Positions 11,771 to 24,700 of a stretch of DNA of 64,000 nt are shown piece by piece (within the stretch, counting starts at the first letter, position 1; each line of letters starts with the position of its first letter). Below the pieces are notes generated by a model. The model was given only the letters and a program-made list of their open reading frames with translations. It did no database searches and was not told where the DNA came from. The position numbers and the translations under genes are program-made. The DNA is from Nemopilema nomurai (lineage: Eukaryota > Cnidaria > Scyphozoa > Rhizostomeae > Rhizostomatidae): contig ML133376.1 of NCBI GenBank assembly GCA_003864495.1, positions 1,054,001 to 1,118,000 on the forward strand, given 5' to 3'.

Positions 11771-14700
11771 GAGAGAGATAATAAGGTATCACCTCCCGCT
11801 TTCGAAAACTGCTGACCAGTCTTTTGCTGGACTTCGACCGCCGTTTTCCGTATGTTTGCTTCGCTATCTTTCGTTTGGGCTTTCTTGGGTCGGTGAAACT
11901 AGCCCCGAGGTGCGTTCCAATCTCCTGAGCAAATAAAAACATCTGCTGCAAAATAATCCTTGCAGAATTAAAATACAGGAAAACTGTGCAATGATCCTTT
12001 GCGCAATACACAAAAAGTAGGAGGCAACGGATTTAGGTTAATAGCCAATGCCTTGAAAAGCCAGCGGTCAAGAATTGATGTAGCCAATGAAACTTATGTA
12101 GAAATGAAAGTTTGTGCAGAAAAACGTATCATCATGTTCAGATTCAAGAATGCTCCTAAAAATTCATCTTGAATATAATATTATGCCACCTTTGACTTTT
12201 CATCGTCATTATCAGTCAAATCAACCGCTTCACTTTCGTTCTGAAAGAAAATGAAAGAGGAACTCGTAGAAAACAGCGAAACCAAAAGCAAGTAAAAATT
12301 CTCAAATAACAGTTGGAGATTTCAGAAGAAATTTATTATATACCGATCAGCTGACAAGCGAGGCGTGTTTCAAGGAGCTGTGTAGCAGTTGTGCTGGGTA
12401 ACAATGGTTTTGCTTTAAGAAACACCGCAGTCTTGTGCAAGCTTATTGATTAGCGATTCCAGCAATACCTCATTGAAAGAGAACGGCGAGTGAGCCTTGG
12501 CCTTAGCTTTACGTGGCTTCATCGTGCGAGTCTTCTGGACCCGCTTCCTCTCTTTTCCTTTCTTTTTCGGCTGAATTTTTGCAGGCGATTCCTAAAAGAA
12601 AACAACATCTCTATCACATATCAGGTCAAAGGCCCTCTTGTTGTAAAATGACTTCACGTGTAAGTTAAATTTACATCATAAATTTGCATCATAATTTTGC
12701 ATCACAAATTTGCAAAATAAACAACACAAATTCAATCCAGCTGGCGATTATCAGTTTCCTCTAATAGGAATGCAAAGTGAATAAACTTGCAGTGCTAAAA
12801 GTCATCAGGACATCTCGGACTAAGAAGGAAAGCTTACGGCAACTGTGGGCTGCTTCTCTCCTGCCTCTTGCGTTTCCGGGATCACTTCAGATGAACCTTT
12901 ATCTGGCTCTCCAGCACTTGGATCACATTCGCCATTTTCCTTCTCAGTCTAAATAAGTGAATAAATAAAAAGAGCTAAAATCAATTTTCTTCATCTAGAA
13001 AGAAAGTTTCTTAGCGTGAAAACTCGTTATGAGCTAAAAAATATTCGGTGTGACTTGAAGAGACCTTGGCCAGCTTAGAGATGCTACGTAGCAATAGAAC
13101 TGCTTTGAAGCAGCTTTCCGACACTTTATCATGCAAGATTACTATTCCTTCTCAACAAGGCTATTTCAAGGACCATAAAGCAGGCATTATCATTTGCCCA
13201 GTTGTTTCTTTATGTTGAGTACATGAATCCAGCATGACGTCACGATTCATTACAACTCACCAAACAGTTAACCTCCACATTTGTGGCTTTCCCAGGTATA
13301 GACTGCTCCAAGAAGCCTTCTTTGATGCCTCTTGACTGGTCTGTCGGCCGCTTATCAATTGGTCTTGCTTCTCTGGGTGGAGACGGCTCCTTTTTTGACG
13401 ACACAGTCTCCGCTGCTTCTGTCGGTTTTATTCCTCTTCCGGTTGAAATCAAAAATGGCATTTTGGCAGCTGACGCCTTCACAGAGGCTGGTGACGCTGT
13501 AGGGCTGCTACGCGGGAGATGGACGAAACGAACTTCGCCAAACAGACGCATCACAGCGACGTTCATGTTTACTGATGAAAACGTTGAGGGAAATGACGAA
13601 GACCATTAAAGGCGAAGTGCCTCTATGACATGCCCGGTTGAAGAAGGGAATGTGTTGAAGAACTTGCAGAACACGAAAAAGTACTTTGGAGCAGAATGCA
13701 CTTAAAGGTGTTGCCTCCATTCGAATTAAAGCATTGGCAGTCACAATCCACAATGACATTAGATGCTTTGCAGATGACAATTACGTCATTTTTCTGGGAG
13801 ATATGACGTCATAGCACTGAAACATAACGTATGTTAAAAAGCCAAAACACAAATGGAAGCAACTTAAATATACTTCTATAAGCAATGGGATGAGATTCGT
13901 ATCAAATTATCATGTCGCACGGGAAAAATTTACCCAAAGCATACAAAATACATCACTCATTTCAACAAAAAGATTTATACAAACCTTCAAGTTCAGAAAA
14001 AAAGCTCAAGATTTGAAGAAAGGATACGGTCTTTGTCAAATGAAATTTTTGCATAGTGCTCAGGAGCAGCCGGACAGAACGGAGTAAGCTCGGAAGCTGG
14101 GAGAGTTAGTCTCAAAATCAGAATGAAATCTTCGCCTGAATCTGGATGACAGGAAATCGTCTTATTAGATTTTCATCAGTCACTATACAGGTACTACTCT
14201 ACATTTCAGCACTTGTAAAAAGGTCGTCACAGCAGAATGATTGAAGAGAGCTGATTAAGAAATTTTTGATCTTCAATCAATCGGTTGGTTAAAAATGAAC
14301 CTGTCACTCGGAGATCTTTCACATTTTCCTGTTTTATAACCACTGTTTCCCAGGTCGTCTCGCCCGTCTGCAAAAAGATCATAATAATAATAATAATTAG
14401 GTAGTTTGATAGCCTCAATCTGCTGCAAAGTAAACCAAGTAAAGGAGTTTGGTGAGATGCGAATGGTGAAAGTCTCGAAGGCAGCGTGCTGTAGCAAACC
14501 GATGACGTACCTCTTGCGCTGTATCGTCGTTTACAAATGCAGTGATTGACCGGCTTCCCATGTTGAAATCGACCCAGACCTCTCTGCTTGCCTGATCCAA
14601 GGGTGCATTCAGCTGCAAGTAATCAATTCATAAAACAGTAGCAGCCGGGATCCGCATAAAAGATGCTTGAAAAATGCAGCGCGCCTACTCAACTAAGTAC

Positions 14701-17700
14701 TTGAAAGATAGAAGGCACGAATCACACATTTGATGGAATATTCACAAGCGCTTACCTTGTACATGCCCAAGTGAAATGACTTGCATGGTATTGAATAAAC
14801 GCTACAAAGTGAATGAATTTGATAGCAAGAACTTGATATCATGTCGCTTTTAACAGTTGAACGTTCTTTTCACTATGAACTTTTGTTTGAAGCTCTAGAA
14901 AAATTACGAAATCGGTGCCCTCGTCACATAGCTAAAGGATTTGATCAATGATGGAGGACTTGAGTCACTCAAACATATCGTACCTTCTGTCTTCGGCGTA
15001 AGTTGCGTTTGCTTTGTTGATGAAGTCTCGACAACCCTGGAAGAAAGTTGTGTCAAAGTTATCGAGGCTAGTTGTGGCATTCAAAGTCAGCATAATCAGC
15101 ACTGACAAGCCATACACTAGACGGTAAAATGGAACGCAATGCCGATAATGCCGATAATGCCGATAATGCCGATTGCAGTGATTAATCCCAAATCACAACC
15201 CAATCAGCTGTGAAAAGAGAATTATTCCTAATTGTGGTAGAAGAAAGATGTTGTTCTTTGCAAACAGTTCTGGAAGAAATATTCGAAAGCTCTAAATCTA
15301 GTGACCTTCAAATGAAAATGTCAACTGGAAATATTGCAAGCACTCAATCGCTGCCTCATTTGTGCCAAATTGCAACTAAATGCATTGGCTTTGGCATTCC
15401 ACTTTTTTCGAAATTCCCACCTGGCAGAAACAGATGACAGTAATGGCTTCGAATGAATCTAAACGCAGACTGGGGCTTGTAGATCTGACTCACGTTCTCA
15501 AAATCCTGGTTCTCTATAGCCACAAAGCTTTCCCTGGTTTCCGTGTCCTCGAAGTGATTGGAGATAAAAGCCAGCTTTTCAACCGGCTCCACCACTCTCA
15601 AAGCTGCTTCAGTCAGGTTCGCTTGGACATCGTAATCTAAATGAAAGCATCATTCCGATTATTATACAGCCAGAGAGATGCGACTTGGATGTCCTTTACG
15701 AGCAGTTTTTGGCTACTGCTTGACAAGGAACGACCGGAGAAACAGACCACAAACATTGACAACAACGCAGATTCAAAACTCATTGAAGCAAAAAGCCACC
15801 AGATGTGTCATCAATTTTCAGCGCACAACAAACCATACAAGCATTTCCAAACAATAACATACCTCCAGCATTCTTGAACTTTGTTTCAAATGACTCTCTG
15901 GAAGAAATAATCAAAGAAATAAACTACTTTGTTTCGATATCAAGAAAGAGCGTCGTAAAAGAGCTGAACAAACGCTACTCATTTCAAACTTCTGATTACA
16001 GAAATTTTTTAGCAAAAATCTATTTGGGCATTCAAGTGACCTTGACAATAGACAAATCTTCAGATTTTTGCGATTTTCAATAGCATTTCAGATGTTTTAC
16101 GAACTTTATGAATTTTTTCATTTGCAAAAATTTCGGGGAAATTCAGGTCATTACAAAAAGACTCCTTGCTGGAAGGAAATTAGCAATATGCATCGAAATG
16201 GCAACTAAGCTGATATGTGACAAAGACTCTAAAAAACAAACTGTTTGAATCATATCCTATTCTAATGGTGTTTGTAAAAACATTCTATTATAGGCTACTT
16301 ACAAAAAATAGTCGAACTGTCCTTCCTTTTTCCTAGCTGTCAAGTCTGACTTTGCAAGTTGTGACAGCAACATGTTGATATGCTGGCCAAGCTGCAAGAA
16401 GGACAGAATGGCAACGCGGTGTAAAACATCAGTCATACTCACTTCTTGTCGCAGTTTTAATCACATTCGATTGGCTTTTTATTGCGTTTCAGAGTCCATT
16501 TTCAGAGCAATATTTTTTAGCTTAGTTACTTTCTTTAAATTTGTTCCCACATGGAAGAAAGATGTCGCAAAAATTGCATTTAGGTGTCAAGGAAACGAAA
16601 TAAACATTTCGCGGGAAATGGATTATAGATGTCGCAGAATATTGAATAAAGATGTCACAGAAAATGGAATAAATGTGTCATAAAAATGCGAAGACTTATC
16701 TTTGATCGCACTATTAAAATCACAGGCTAGCATAAATGACACTGCAAGGCTAAAAGTAACTGCCCATAAGCCAGAATAAGAATGAACGCAACAGACAAAC
16801 CTCCAAGTATGTTGAGCAATTGAATGAATCGCCAACAAACAAGGTTAGAAGATCTTTGAGGTGGGTAAACCCAAACTGGCACCCTGAAGGGAAACTGCTA
16901 CCATAAGTGAAGTACCATCGCATTAAATAAAGTAATGCTTTTTAAAATATTAAATAGTTGTTCCACAAAGAACGTTTATCCAGATCAACGACACAAACTC
17001 TGATCTCTTCCGAGTTTAATTCATCTTCATTTTTCAACACTTTACTACCACTTCAAAACACAATTACAATGAAACCATAGACCACACATTGGTTTGTACA
17101 ATCATATGGTAAAATATAATTTCACTGAAACAAAGTGACAGGAATTTCTAACTTCTACTGTACTAAATGGCTAGTGTAAGCAGGCCTTTCTCGTTTCACG
17201 TGGGCTCAAAACTTTAACAGAAAGGGAAATAAAATACGGACATTATCTGTTGTTGCTATCAATGAGGCACGTTCATGCAGAGTATATGTCTTTGCTTCTT
17301 CTTTTTGATTGAGTACGTTCACCATGAGTAACCGCTGGCGCAAGAGGTCACGCAAGTGCTAGGCTACTATCATAGGCTGCATCTCACGAAAAAGTCTTAA
17401 ATTTGCCAATTTTATGAGTAATAAATATATTTTGTTTCCAACAGTGCCTCAACGATGCAATCCAAGCATTCGATATTTGCAAAATAGCGTCATATGTAGA
17501 GAAGGGCAAATTGTCACTACCATCTGCTGAAAATCAATCCATAAATGTACAAACCCTCCTTTGTTTTTGAAAGAATCTGAAAATCACAAAAATACATTCA
17601 ATTGCAACTTGTTATGACTGGAATATAAAAGGAGGTGACTGCACATGTTTTCAAACCTGTGCAATTTGTGAATGTTTATAAAAATGTTGCTAGAAACAAC

Positions 17701-19234
17701 TTAAAGCTTGATGTGCAAAACTCTAGGTAGCATTTTCCAGACATAAAGCATTCTATTTCTGCAGAAGTACACATCATCTTTGGCAGTTTGACTTATTCAA
17801 ATCAAATTTTACTTCTATGTGTACCAAAATAAATAAAACTAATGATTTTAACAAGTGGTAGTAGAGGGTACAAATATACCTTTCAGCTAACTTACAGATA
17901 TGCATTCTAAAATTTCCTCTATGTGAGAGTATCCAGAAGGATTTGCCTTTCCAGTCAGCATCTGTATCAAAATAATTGCAAATTTTCATTAGCAAATTTT
18001 CAAAGGAAAGCAACTAGCTTCACATTTAAGAAAGTATTGATCATGAATTTAAAATCTTCAATAAAGTCACAACTTTCATATAGTCATCATATTCTGACTT
18101 GAATGAAATATATGACATTAAAATTGATAGTTCACGCTCAATTCTTATTATTGTTGGAAGTATCACAACAAACAATTTCACATTGGGTAGAAAGAGGAGA
18201 AATTTCATTTTGAAACTATTCACTTGTTTGCTCATGCAATCTAAGTGGAAAATTTAATACTTCAGAGGTATGGGCTATTTAATTTCTTTTACCAAGCTAC
18301 TTCTAAATTTGCCAACAATAAGGGAATGGTGAAAGCTGGAAGAATTAAGCATTTATTGTTGATGATGAAAAGTAATATAATGAGTCAATATAGTTTTTGC
18401 AGCAAAACAGCAGACTTACCTGGTACAATTGAGCAACAATGTGGCCATTCTTATGGGCAATCAACCTTCCATCACCATCTTTGTCAATTGCTTGCTTTAG
18501 TACTTGAGCAAAGTTTTTGAAATAAGCAGGGTTTTTCACTGCTTCCTTCTAAAATAGAATTCAACAACCTGTTGGCTGGGAGTCTCATCAAAGAAAATAT
18601 TGAGCATAATAAGTTTATAAATGCTAATTACTTATTAGAGATAACATAGCGACATAGTTTTTAATTGATTCAGATAACTTTATATCAAGGTAATACTCTA
18701 TGAATTTTTATTAAATAGTTGTTTCAATTACACTATAGAACTTTACACATTACACTATAAATTGCTTTCATTTTTCCTTGTGCATTTTAAAATTGCTTTA
18801 TAGAATCAATTGTAGTTATAATCACTTTCAAAAGCTACAAGATAAATATTGGTATGTAAGTTGCACTAGAAAGGTACTTGTAGCATAAAACGCTCTCTCA
18901 TATCCATCCTGAATGAATGACTCACTTACTCTTTGCTACACTCGTTTAGTCATGTTGTCTGTTAATTTTCATTCTATCTGGTTTCTCATACTTTGTTCAA
19001 TCAAATTCCTTCTGTATTTAGTCATGAAATAAAATAGCAACTGAGTTGGAGCATGCATATCAAGAGTTCTGTGAGCACAACATTATCAGAAATTACGTTC
19101 TGAAAACCACCCACCCTTATTTTAATATTGAGGTTTCTAACTCATAAACTAATTAACAAAGATAGTTTCTGACCTCCTGGCATAATGAAATTCTGACTAC
19201 TTACTAAAGTATTTTCTATTTGAGATGCACTCAT
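5253..19234 (-). CDS. SYCP2: Synaptonemal complex protein 2 (SYCP2) homologue, multi-exon
   Basis: SYCP2 is an axial/lateral-element protein that organises meiotic chromosomes in germ-cell nuclei. The start is ATG at 19234 (MSASQIENTL); an in-frame TGA 21 nt upstream in the same exon supports it. Exons with consistent phase, 5' to 3' on the minus strand: 19205-19234, 18420-18548, 17896-17961, then a gap, 16303-16391, 15863-15897 (35-nt microexon), 15494-15636, 14984-15036, 14756-14801, 14511-14612, 14308-14367. These encode the ARM-like domain (GDYDVQ, GCRDFINKAN) and the Spt16M/PH-like domain (VYSIPC, VWVDFNMGSRSI, TTWETVVI), which match the vertebrate SYCP2/SYCP2L order. Further exons: 13261-13571, 12838-12948, 12469-12591 (Lys/Arg-rich), 12190-12240, 11793-11924 (Lys/Arg-rich), 10564-10699, 9641-9879, 9258-9380, 8747-8822, 8279-8374, 7971-8127, 7173-7228. 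Coiled-coil exons at 6960-7059, 6543-6601 and 6160-6238 match the family's C-terminal coiled coil. The last exon is probably 5253-5310. Unresolved: ~100 residues of ARM domain between 16.4 and 17.9 kb, part of the PH-like domain between 13.57 and 14.31 kb, and the exact C-terminus. Confidence 0.82.
11607..11781. repeat. (GA)n microsatellite in an SYCP2 intron
   Basis: About 175 bp of interrupted GAGAGA tract. It lies immediately downstream, in the transcribed direction, of the splice donor of exon 11793-11924. On the coding strand the transcript would carry a long CU tract just after that donor. Serine/leucine-only and Arg/Glu-only open frames across it are artefacts. Confidence 0.95.
15140..15173. 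repeat. Short 9-bp tandem repeat
   Basis: About three and a half copies of GCCGATAAT in the intron between SYCP2 exons 15494-15636 and 14984-15036. Confidence 0.85.
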
Positions 19235-19440
19235 CTTCCTGAACAGAATGGCTCACTATTAAAATAAAAACAGGTTACTGCACTGCAGCAAAAAGATAAG
19301 GGGTTATTTATCATTATGGCGATAGAAAAGTTTATTACCTGGGTCGGAAAGGAAAAGAACCACTTACTGCAGAACTGAAACTTGCGGAGACAAAGCAAAT
19401 GAATAACGTGTTCTAGGTTCAGTCCTTTAAGTTGCAATAT
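19205..19440 (-). other. Candidate 5' UTR exons of SYCP2
   Basis: The exon holding the start codon runs to 19255 (acceptor AATAG just above it) and carries 21 nt of leader. A second possible exon, 19368-19440, has a good acceptor (TTCACATTCAG) and a GTAAGT donor. It could be the upstream non-coding leader exon. Transcript evidence is needed to prove it. Confidence 0.35.
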
Positions 19441-19459
19441 CTGAATGTGAAAAAAATTC

Positions 19460-21774
19460 AAAAGATGAATAATGACTAACCAAATATTTCAGAAGCTAAT
19501 TGACCAACAATAATACTGAACCAGGTGACTTCATTTTTTCAAACGCTGACGCACTTCAGAATTTCGCGGGAAACCATATACACAGGGCTACAAGAGGTAC
19601 AACAATCGTCGTAAACTTCCGCCGCTTCTTACAGCAGAAAATTAGACCCATTTTAAATATTTAAACACAGGACTGGCGAAGCCCGGAGGGAACTGAGAGC
19701 CGTAGCCCCTCGCATTGTTGTAGAGCAAAATAAACTTTAATTCCCGGGAGAAAGAAATAGAAAGAGGTTTATAGGTAGAAAGAAAAGCCAATTAATGTAT
19801 TTTTCTCACTGGGGCCCCGTACTATGATTTTATCATTAAGATATCTAAGGCATGAAATTTGAAGTTGCAAAGGTATGAATCACAGTTGACGTGCAAACGT
19901 GAAAACCAAATTATAATCGGGACCAAAAAGTAATTTCCTTAGTTTTTAACATGCATAGCATAACTCGTACCTCCGTTATAATTTGGCTTCTTGACCCTGT
20001 TTCGACTGTGCTTTGCAAAAGAGCCTTGTTTAACAGGTTCGCATCTTTCCTTCCATCAACTCATACATGATAAAGCCCTGAAATGTCCGTTCATCTTGAG
20101 GGTTGCCCAAAAGCTACCAAATGGTCCAGTTTCGAACAAATATCACTATCACTTGAGTTGAGTTGTTGCTACCTGGTAAGGGGTACTTCTATTTGACTGC
20201 CTAGTTGAGATTGGCTGCAGCTTACTGGTAAAAATCTTTTCGAATATGGCAGGCAATGCGCAGGGACGAAACGGGCACAAAAATTGACTTTTACAATGTA
20301 TTTAATACAACCCCAATAGATTGAAAAAATACAAAATGATTTAAGGCTTGTATCACAAAACGTGTTAATTATTTGCTTGAATACATTTTTTATTGAATGT
20401 CATCACTATGAGCAGATTGGTGGTGCTTTTATGTCGATGTGAAAAAAGAATTATTCACAGCCAACAGTGCGGGGACAGACAGAAAATAGATGACTTGGCA
20501 TCACTATGCTCAATGTTCGCCATTGGCTCAGCCAGAATTTATGAAGCGTGCAAGGGTAGGAAAAGGTCAGCTGAACTCAGCATGCCAAAGAAAGCTTCGA
20601 CGCTGCAACCAAAACATACCAACCTACGACGCAAGTCATTCCTTGCTCAAACCGTCAAGCGACCAGTTGACACTTTATTGGCGATAAACCTGGTTGTAAC
20701 TAGAGAATTACTTTCCCAGCTCGGCTGGTTATTTTATTGAAAGATCTGGATTCTCGTTATAAGCTACGTGTGCCAACGACTATAATTAAGTCAACGACTC
20801 TAAGTCAAGTGGTCTTGTCAAATCTTGGTTACTAACTGAAGCTCACTTGGAAAATTAACAACGAAAAAGCGAAACGCTAAATCTCATTGACTTTAAACAG
20901 CTTCTAGTGGACTGAATTAAGAAAATAAACGAGAACAACTTTACTGGCAGATAGTTGGGGAACTGCAACCTAGCAGCTTTCATAGAATTTGATTTCGTAA
21001 CCAAATTGAGCTGAAAACAGACTAGCGCTTCTGAATACAATAGCACGCCACATCCAGCGAACCTTAAGGATTTCATACACTGATGCCTTCAAAACGACTG
21101 CAGATTGCAACAGAGATAATCCGAATAAAGCATGTCTTTAATTTCTTGTTGTTTAATGCAAAAATAACACTGAATAACACCATTTATATGATTTACTTTA
21201 ACCCGATTATAAGACAAAGCAGACAACAGCAGATTGCTGAAAAATACAATAGGAACATATGCCAAAAATGAGAGTAATCTTAAACTATGATTGAGTGGAA
21301 GTGCTTTCAAACAACGTATGCCTTACACGCCAGAATGAACTGATGTGAATGCATTGAGTATAAGCATCCTTGTATTTCAAAATGGCAACTCTTGATGCCT
21401 TAACATAGAGGACACATGTCACGTTAAGGTTTAATAGGAAATCATATTGTGATGTCGCAACTTTGGTGATAATGGGAGTTGAAGGTTTTGAAATACAAGA
21501 AATTTGCAGTGTTATGTGCATTGAATGCCAAAATCTTTCTAAATTGCAGAATAAACATACAAAATCAATGGTGATCGATAGGAAGCAATCACTACAGTTA
21601 TTAGACAAAAATAATTACAAGTGCCAAGCATGACTACAGGCAGATTGGTTGTAGAAGAACCATTAAAGATTTTAACATGTTATAAAATGAACTGCATAAA
21701 GTTGAAACAAAAGTTGGTGAAACTACTTCTTTTCGTATTTCAATTATTATACTGTCAATTGTCATTTATGTTCC
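19460..21774. other. Intergenic between SYCP2 and syntenin, no gene seen
   Basis: This stretch lies between the 5' end of SYCP2 and the 3' end of syntenin, both on the minus strand, so it should hold the SYCP2 promoter. The 115-residue plus frame at 20393-20740 shows no family features and no splice context. I regard it as chance. Confidence 0.4.
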
Positions 21775-24700
21775 TTAGATGTCAGGAATTGAATGGTCCA
21801 TGTGTTTCTTGACTAAACCTTCTGCCATGCTAGAATAAGCAATCAACAGGTTAGAAGTAAGTCCATAAAATGCTTGTCTGTGTATTTAGTTAGAAGTTAG
21901 CTAAGGGTGTACACCTGGTTACAACAGCTTGTGTAAGCTTGATTAAGCAACAAAAGCTAAACTCTCTCTAGACATAAATATAACAGGAAAAACACACTGA
22001 TTTTGATGAAAACAGTACACAACATGCTGCAAACATTCTATGTTTTAAAAAGTAGAGACAACAAATAAAAGGTTTTAAAATAACTTGATGTAATATTTTC
22101 TTTTGTAGAAAGGACATGCCAATCTTGTCCAAATTTAACCCTGTCTTTATACTGTAATGCTTTGATAAAAGCCCCCCTTATTTTAAATGCTCCTTCAAAT
22201 AAAGGCCCCCTATTTTAACTTTTTGTGAATAAATGCCCCTTCTTTTAAATGCCGCCTTGATAGACGGACCCTTGTAGAGTGTCGTGAATTCGAAACTCAT
22301 AGACTGAAGGTGCTCTTTTTTTAACATCATCGGAAGACGATGTTGATGATGACTTTGAACTGGATATTAAGATGTTTTTTAGAACTATATTTCTAGAACC
22401 AGACTTATTTAGTTAACAAATGCTTTGTGGTACAAAACTTCATAATAGCTAAAAATAGCAAAACAGTTTTTACATACTTAAAGTTAAAAAAATATAATAA
22501 ATGCCCTGGGCGTTTAATCAAAGCATTACGCTATATGAAACTTCTTAATCACACAAAGCATTTTACCACTTTCAATTATGAAATATACTGAAAGATAGCA
22601 ATTGACGAAGTAAATCTTGCAATTCAAAGAATTTTAGAAGGTGTTTCCTTCATATCATGAAAAAATCCAGGGAAATTAAAACTAGAAAATTTCATACCAT
22701 TTCACCATATGAGAATGGACAAAAGATGGCATGATTGTCAGTGTTATGCTTCTGTCTGCTTCACTCAAGATTCTGCTGATGTCCTTGTCCTGAACAAAAT
22801 AAGAAGAAAGGTTGGGTTAATTAAGTTAGAAAAAGAAAAACTAAGAAAAAATGTCTAGATAAACCATTTATTTACAAATAACTTGAAGCATTACAATGAT
22901 ATGCACTTACCCTAATTCAAATAGACACACTCTCTAGTATGAACAAATGAAACACAACTGCAGAAATCTACAAACCTTAAGGCCAACAACATTTTGACCA
23001 TTGACTTCAAGTATGTTGTGCTCTGTCAAGAGCCCATTCCTAAAACAAAATAAAAAACAGTGACTCACAATGATAGGCAGTATTGCCTCAGTACAATTTA
23101 AATAAACATAGCTCGTGTTTATATATATATATATATATATCCTGAAGAGTGAGTTACTCACAAAACAGGCTTGTAAAGATAAACCATGTAGTCTTATTTT
23201 CTTCAACTCTATGATGATAGTTCCGTAGCACAGTGCTCAATAAATTTGAAGAGTGAGCTTTTCACAAAACAGGCTTGTAGAGATAATCAGTAATTATTTT
23301 GAAAATTGTCTTACCACTATATAAAACATAAGCACTTGGATGCACAAATAATCATTGTAACAGATGGCCAAAGATAACTTTGAACTAAACATTCAGCAAT
23401 ATAAACAAAGAGAAACATGAAAAATGGCCAAAATACCTTGCTGCAGAAGAATCCTTCACAATTGTGGTAATTTTCCCATCTTTGAAAATAAAACCAACAT
23501 GACCATGACTATCCTTCTGCAATGTGATTGCTCTCTCAAATGGTCTGTAAATAAGATTAACTTTTTTATCATGAAAAAACTTGGATATATACACTTGAAA
23601 ATTTCAGATGCATAATGCTGAAGGTTTAATGGTGTACTACCACTATGAGTAGCAATACATTTTTGTAACAAATGAATGCCACCTGTAATAGAAGAATCAA
23701 AAGATACATAGATATCAAGCACAGTTGCCAGTAAAACTCCTTTGTGATTCTTTGATCTATAAGGCTCATGGTTCTTAGTTTAAGGTAAATAAATATCTAA
23801 TAGCAATTAGGCAAGTAAAATATTTTGATCAGACACTTTTATCATAACATATCATAACAGTTTATTGGCTTTCTTTGATTCACTGAAATAAGCTTCTGCC
23901 TGTTTCCATCTTAACTTTGATTTGCCTTTACAGCTATCATAATTTTTATTGTTTTGAATTATGTTCTGTTAACATGGTATAAGATTATATTGTGCTTCTA
24001 GTCTGGCAAGCTTTATCAAAAACAGATGTTCCACATCCCTATGTATTGTTTGTGGCTTTAAATTATGATTCTCACAGTGTATATACACTTTTAACTTATG
24101 TACATGGCAGGATAGAAATATATACCTTGCAGGTATATATTTGCCCAACAAAACTTGCCTACATATTCCTTACAAAAAGTATACATTCAAATTACATCAA
24201 ATTCATTACAAAGGAAAGCTTATTGGTAAATTACTCTTTAAATATTCTATGTAGGAATCCTTCTATTCTACAATACATTATCTTCCTCTAAACAACATAG
24301 CAAAAAGTAGATGATGATTTTCAAGGAATACTTGCATATTGACCTAATTTAACTTTGTAATCTCCAGGTATCACTGTTTATCTTTCAAACCAATAAGAAG
24401 TTGGCAGGCTAAGGGAGTGTAATACTGAGAAGAGATTCTGCCTTGAAAGGGAAAGTTAAACTTCTAAGTAAGTATACACTTGCAATTTGTAAAAAACATG
24501 CAGACAACTGGTTATGAGAGCTAATCTATATACATCATAAACAACTCACCTGTCTCTCACTGCAAAAGTAATCTTTTGTGCTGCAGCCTTTTTCAAAATC
24601 TTCATTACTTTGTCATGTGCATAGCCAGCAAGTGTTTCACCATTGATTTGCAAAATCTGGTCACCAAATCTGAGTCCAGCCAAAGATGCTGGAGAGCCTG

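Noticed and set aside
11295..12011. 238-residue minus frame and its plus-strand Arg/Glu counterpart over the GA tract
   Set aside because: Only the part 11793-11924 is a real SYCP2 exon. The Ser/Leu or Arg/Glu runs are translation of the (GA)n microsatellite.
13283..13609. 108-residue plus frame opposite an SYCP2 exon
   Set aside because: It is the antisense shadow of exon 13261-13571, whose minus frame has matching splice phase and family similarity.
20393..20740. 115-residue plus frame between SYCP2 and syntenin
   Set aside because: No recognisable domain, and its overlapping frames are equally open. It is probably chance.
22681..22697. Syntenin ending at an in-frame stop just after exon 22698-22789 (VKWYEIF)
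   Set aside because: Splicing at GTATGA to 21775-21829 restores the family C-terminus ([17 protein letters not shown]) in phase, which fits far better.
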